Positions 6,707-9,248 of a stretch of DNA of 9,248 bases are shown here, in pieces. The notes beneath the pieces were generated by a model. The model had not been told where the DNA came from. It saw nothing but the letters and a program-made list of their open reading frames with translations, and ran no database searches. Source of the stretch: an uncultured Armatimonadota bacterium. GTDB taxonomy: Bacteria; Armatimonadota; Fimbriimonadia; Fimbriimonadales; Fimbriimonadaceae. The translations under genes and the position numbers were made by a program. Location of the stretch: positions 1-9,248 of the forward strand of contig CAMLEL010000063.1 of NCBI GenBank assembly GCA_946478935.1, read 5' to 3'. Within the stretch, counting starts at the first letter, position 1; the number at the start of each line of letters is the position of its first letter.

Positions 6707-7424
6707 ACGCAACTCGGTCTCCTGGGCCCCAATATTGGCAATCCTGTTGACGACAAACGTTGCTGTCGGACTGGCATACAGTCCGATCACGTCGCTAGTC
6801 AAGATTCGTGTGGAAGGCGCGCTTGAGGAGGATAAACCACGAGTGCAGGCGTTGCTCCAGCGGATTCATGACCAACCAGCCCTGACGATGGACCGGACTG
6901 GCATCGAGACAAAGTTAATGGAGCGGGCGGCCCTGTCGAGGGCGGAACTGACTCGCAATATTTTCGGGCGCGGCACGTTGAAGCTTTCCTATCGCCGGCC
7001 CGCAGCCGCAGTTTACGGAATGTCCCACGCCTTCATCTCACGTGAAGGGGTTATTTTCCAAGTCGAGCAGCGCTGGGAAGGATTGCCGATTTTGCACCTT
7101 CCTCCGGAAGCGAACAAAGCCATAATCACCTTCTGTGGCGCTTGGCGAGCCGGGGAATTGGGTGCGTTATGCACCGAATTGGTTACCATAACCGACGCGG
7201 AGAGGTTGGAAATTGCCCCATCCGAAGTCGGCGGATTGTGCTTAAATATAGGTTCAAAGTTCGCCGTTCAACTTGGCCTTCCGGATAAGTTGGACGAAAA
7301 GGTCGATTATCTCCGTAAACAATTGGAAGACGATCCATCCCTTCTTGAAAGTGGACGTACTTTAAACCTGGTGAGCATCGATCGTCCCAGTTATAAAGAG
7401 GGCGTCGATAGGATTAAAAAATGA
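6690..7424 (+). CDS. ftsQ: Cell division protein FtsQ/DivIB-like, POTRA-domain membrane protein
   Basis: A 244-residue bitopic membrane protein. It has a very basic cytoplasmic start (MRRKRKR), one hydrophobic helix at about 12-30 and then an extracytoplasmic domain. Residues about 35-107 have the POTRA pattern of FtsQ/DivIB: a strand KIRVEGA, an amphipathic helix region, and a closing strand TLKLSYRRPAAAV that corresponds to the family's 'P..l.I.v.ER.PvA'. The rest is divergent. FtsQ/DivIB links early and late divisome proteins by contacting FtsL and FtsB. The ATG at 6690 overlaps the end of murC-ddl by 17 bases; the nearest ribosome-site match, AGGA at 6672-6675, is rather distant (14 bases), so initiation probably relies on coupling. 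The stop overlaps the next gene (ATGA). The call rests on the architecture, the POTRA pattern and the position in the cluster; sequence similarity alone is modest. Confidence 0.82.
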   Translation: MRRKRKRNSVSWAPILAILLTTNVAVGLAYSPITSLVKIRVEGALEEDKPRVQALLQRIHDQPALTMDRTGIETKLMERAALSRAELTRNIFGRGTLKLSYRRPAAAVYGMSHAFISREGVIFQVEQRWEGLPILHLPPEANKAIITFCGAWRAGELGALCTELVTITDAERLEIAPSEVGGLCLNIGSKFAVQLGLPDKLDEKVDYLRKQLEDDPSLLESGRTLNLVSIDRPSYKEGVDRIKK

Positions 7425-8173
7425 ATCCGTTCGTAAGTCGAATATCGGGAAATTCGTGGGTAGCTCCGGTTAGCGTGATGTCGCTTGTGCTCGGCTTTAT
7501 GATTTCCATGGCCTGGGTAACCGATCAAACTCGACGTGGGCGCATTGATAATCTCAGCCCAAGCCAACGTACGCGTGTTCAAAGCGGCGCAATCGACATG
7601 GCCGAAGCAGTCGAGCAAACTCAGGCGGAAGTTGCGAAACTCCGGTTGGAAAACACTCGCTTGCAGAACTCGATGGGCAAGCAGAACAGTGCTTCCAAGA
7701 CCTTGAATGATTCGCTACAAGAAGTAAAGATTCTGGCTGGTCTGACCGAACTGGAGGGTCCTGGGGTCCGGGTTGAACTCCGCGACAGCAAAAAACCCGC
7801 AAGCGGAATCTTCCCAGCAGACCTCATCGTGCATGACGTCGATGTGCTCAAGGTCGTGAACGAATTGTGGAATGCAGGCGCGGAAGCGATCTCGGTCAAC
7901 AATCATCGCGTTGTGGGTGGCACGAGCTTCCGATGCGTTGGGTCCGTGATTTTGGTTGATGACGTCAAGATTGCCTCCCCGATTGTCGTTAGGGCGGTCG
8001 GAGATCCTGATACGCTCAAAGGAGCGATGGATCTGCCCGAAGGTGTCTTGGCTGACATGCGTGAAATCGATGCCGCTATGGCAATCGTAAGCAAAGTTGA
8101 CAAACAGCGGCTACCGGCATTCACCGGTTCCACCGCCAAACGAATCGGTAGCGTTCCCAAGGATCCCAAGTAA
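7421..8173 (+). CDS. DUF881 family membrane-anchored protein (YlxW/YlxX-like)
   Basis: A 250-residue protein with a short N-terminal tail, one membrane helix (about 15-33), a predicted coiled coil (about 58-102, rich in Glu, Gln and Lys with spaced Leu) and a C-terminal DUF881 domain (about 103-230). Domain hallmarks are GPGVRVEL (113-120), DLIVHDVDVLKVVNELWNAG (134-153), GAEAISVNNHRV (153-164) and RAVGDPDTL (191-199). These correspond to the conserved DUF881 block ending in an 'AIGdp..L' strand. In Bacillus subtilis the homologues ylxW and ylxX sit next to sbp and ftsA; their molecular role is not settled, and a link to division or envelope assembly is inferred from that context. The ATG at 7421 overlaps the ftsQ stop and has AGGA at 7410-7413, seven bases upstream. 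The domain probably faces outward. The TAA stop is followed at once by the sbp start in the same frame. Confidence 0.88.
   Translation: MNPFVSRISGNSWVAPVSVMSLVLGFMISMAWVTDQTRRGRIDNLSPSQRTRVQSGAIDMAEAVEQTQAEVAKLRLENTRLQNSMGKQNSASKTLNDSLQEVKILAGLTELEGPGVRVELRDSKKPASGIFPADLIVHDVDVLKVVNELWNAGAEAISVNNHRVVGGTSFRCVGSVILVDDVKIASPIVVRAVGDPDTLKGAMDLPEGVLADMREIDAAMAIVSKVDKQRLPAFTGSTAKRIGSVPKDPK
8159..8163 (+). promoter_or_regulatory. Ribosome-binding site for the sbp GTG start
   Basis: AAGGA in the last codons of the DUF881 gene, ten bases before the GTG at 8174. It supports independent initiation at GTG although the start codon touches the preceding TAA stop. Confidence 0.55.
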
Positions 8174-8578
8174 GTGATCCTCGTTCCCATCGTGTTCCTG
8201 ATATTGGGAGGCATCTTTGCCTATCTCATGAACACGCCAGTTTCGGGAATGACCGCCAAGTACCTGGCTGTCGCCTGCCTTGCTGGCTTGGACAGCGTCT
8301 GCGGAGGGATCCGAAGTGGGCTTGAAGGCAAGTTCCATAACGATGTCTTCGTTTCTGGATTTGTTTTCAATATCCTGATCGCTTTCGGACTTGCATGGTT
8401 TGGCGATCAAATCTACCTCGACCTGTTTTTGGCTGTCGCCCTCGTGCTCGGTGCCCGCATTTTTAACAACTTGAGCTTGATCCGCCGCTTTTTATTGACG
8501 AAGTGGCAGGATAACCGGGAGAGAAGGCGAATGCAACAATTGGTCCAGTCTTCCGGCCAATCGGAATCTATGCCATGA
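8174..8578 (+). CDS. sbp: Small basic protein Sbp (DUF1290), integral membrane
   Basis: A 134-residue membrane protein. The GTG start immediately follows the upstream TAA. Three hydrophobic segments are visible (about 2-20, 28-45 and 58-105, the last probably two helices). The protein matches the DUF1290/Sbp family through AGLDSVCGGIRSGLEGKF (37-54; family AaLDsvfGGiRa.leg.F), VFVSGFVFNIL (58-68), FGDQIYLDLFLAVAL (76-90) and GARIFNNLSLIRR (93-105). The C-terminus (about 108-130) is basic and hydrophilic and probably cytoplasmic. Sbp is conserved next to ftsA/ftsZ in Gram-positive and related bacteria; its biochemical role is unknown, so a division role is only inferred from location. The stop overlaps the ftsA start by ATGA. 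Confidence 0.92.
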   Translation: MILVPIVFLILGGIFAYLMNTPVSGMTAKYLAVACLAGLDSVCGGIRSGLEGKFHNDVFVSGFVFNILIAFGLAWFGDQIYLDLFLAVALVLGARIFNNLSLIRRFLLTKWQDNRERRRMQQLVQSSGQSESMP

Positions 8579-9248
8579 ACCAAAGTAAGAACGGATCCCC
8601 AAAGCGAATGCCATCTGGCGAATGGGTCACCGTGCTCGACATTGGTTCCTCAAAGGTTGTCTGCTTGGCCGCTATGGACGACGGCGAAGGCGGCTTTGAC
8701 CTGCAAGGCTTGGCCGTGGCTGAGTGCAAAGGTGTGAAGCGCGGGGTAGTCACAGACCTTGAGGAAACTTCGCGAGCCATCGATGCAGCGGTGCGCAGAG
8801 TCGAACAGCAGCTCGATCGCAAGATCGAGACCCTGGTGGTTGGTATAAGCGGGACGCATCTCGAAGGGCATAATGCGATGGGTTTCGTGCCGGTGTATCC
8901 CAAATCTCGACAGATCTCCAGAGAAGACGTACTCCAAGTAATCAATCACAGTCGACAGTTCATGATTCCGCCCGATCGAGAGATGATCCAGGCGCTGCCA
9001 CGTGAGTTCAAAATCGATGGACAGCGGGGTATTCAGCGCCCAATCGGAATGAATGGAAGCAAGCTTGAGGTTACGACCTATATCGTCACTGGGCAGACGA
9101 CCCACATCCAAAACATTGAGAAGGCCGTTTCGAACACCGGGCGCCAAGTCGATCAAATGGTTGTTTCAGCGCTCGCATCTGGACTCGGCGTCCTCACTCC
9201 CGATGAAATTGAATTAGGTGCCGTCGTAGTCGACATCGGCGAAGGTAG
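8575..9248 (+). CDS. ftsA: Cell division protein FtsA, 3' end outside window
   Basis: The reading frame is open from the ATG at 8575 to the window end, giving 224 complete codons of a protein usually over 400 residues. FtsA is an actin-like ATPase that binds the membrane through a C-terminal amphipathic helix (not in view), tethers FtsZ filaments and recruits later divisome proteins. Seen: phosphate-1 motif VLDIGSSKV (20-28), KGVKRGVVTDLEE (52-64), VVGISGTHLEG (88-98) leading into the 1C subdomain (about 90-170) that is diagnostic for FtsA over other actin-like proteins, IDGQRGIQRPIGMNGSKLEV (147-166), and the start of the phosphate-2 motif VVVDIGEG (217-224). The ATG overlaps the sbp stop (ATGA); its ribosome-site match is weak (GGAA near 8563), consistent with coupling. 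An ATG at 8608 is a less likely alternative start. Confidence 0.95.
   Translation, partial: MNQSKNGSPKRMPSGEWVTVLDIGSSKVVCLAAMDDGEGGFDLQGLAVAECKGVKRGVVTDLEETSRAIDAAVRRVEQQLDRKIETLVVGISGTHLEGHNAMGFVPVYPKSRQISREDVLQVINHSRQFMIPPDREMIQALPREFKIDGQRGIQRPIGMNGSKLEVTTYIVTGQTTHIQNIEKAVSNTGRQVDQMVVSALASGLGVLTPDEIELGAVVVDIGEG

Overview
The window is one uninterrupted stretch of a division and cell wall (dcw) cluster. All nine genes lie on the + strand, and no intergenic gap is longer than zero bases. The order is mraY (3' part only), murD, ftsW, murG, a fused murC-ddl, ftsQ/divIB-like, a DUF881 gene, sbp (DUF1290 small basic protein) and ftsA (5' part only). No RNA genes, mobile elements, repeats, CRISPR arrays, terminators or stand-alone promoters were seen. 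Both window edges cut through genes, so the operon continues on both sides; ftsZ would be expected after ftsA but is not visible.

Functionally, the first five genes run the peptidoglycan precursor pathway. MurC and MurD add L-Ala and D-Glu to UDP-MurNAc, and the Ddl half supplies D-Ala-D-Ala. MraY transfers the finished pentapeptide to the lipid carrier, MurG adds GlcNAc to give lipid II, and FtsW polymerises glycan at the septum. The last four genes encode the membrane and cytoskeletal side of division: FtsQ/DivIB, a DUF881 protein, Sbp and the FtsZ-tethering actin homologue FtsA. Neighbours overlap by 1, 4, 56, 4, 17, 4, 0 and 4 bases, which suggests tight translational coupling along a long transcript.

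The organism is a bacterium with mid-range GC (mid-50s percent by eye). The DUF881-sbp-ftsA block is typical of Gram-positive and related (Terrabacteria) lineages. A MurC-Ddl fusion is best known from Chlamydiae. I lean towards a poorly sampled Terrabacteria phylum such as Armatimonadota (Fimbriimonadia-like), but this is inference and a Chloroflexota-like or other lineage cannot be excluded.

The gene set is conventional and I do not see a new system. The points worth a second look are departures inside otherwise canonical proteins: (1) MurD lacks the near-invariant Asp and Lys of the DSK motif and carries an insertion of about 45 residues; (2) MraY has His-His-Ala in place of the His-His-His motif; (3) MurC is fused to Ddl where murB would normally lie; (4) the ftsW reading frame runs 56 bases into murG, past what looks like a relic of a shorter overlap; (5) the DUF881 and sbp genes share a frame and are separated only by one stop codon.
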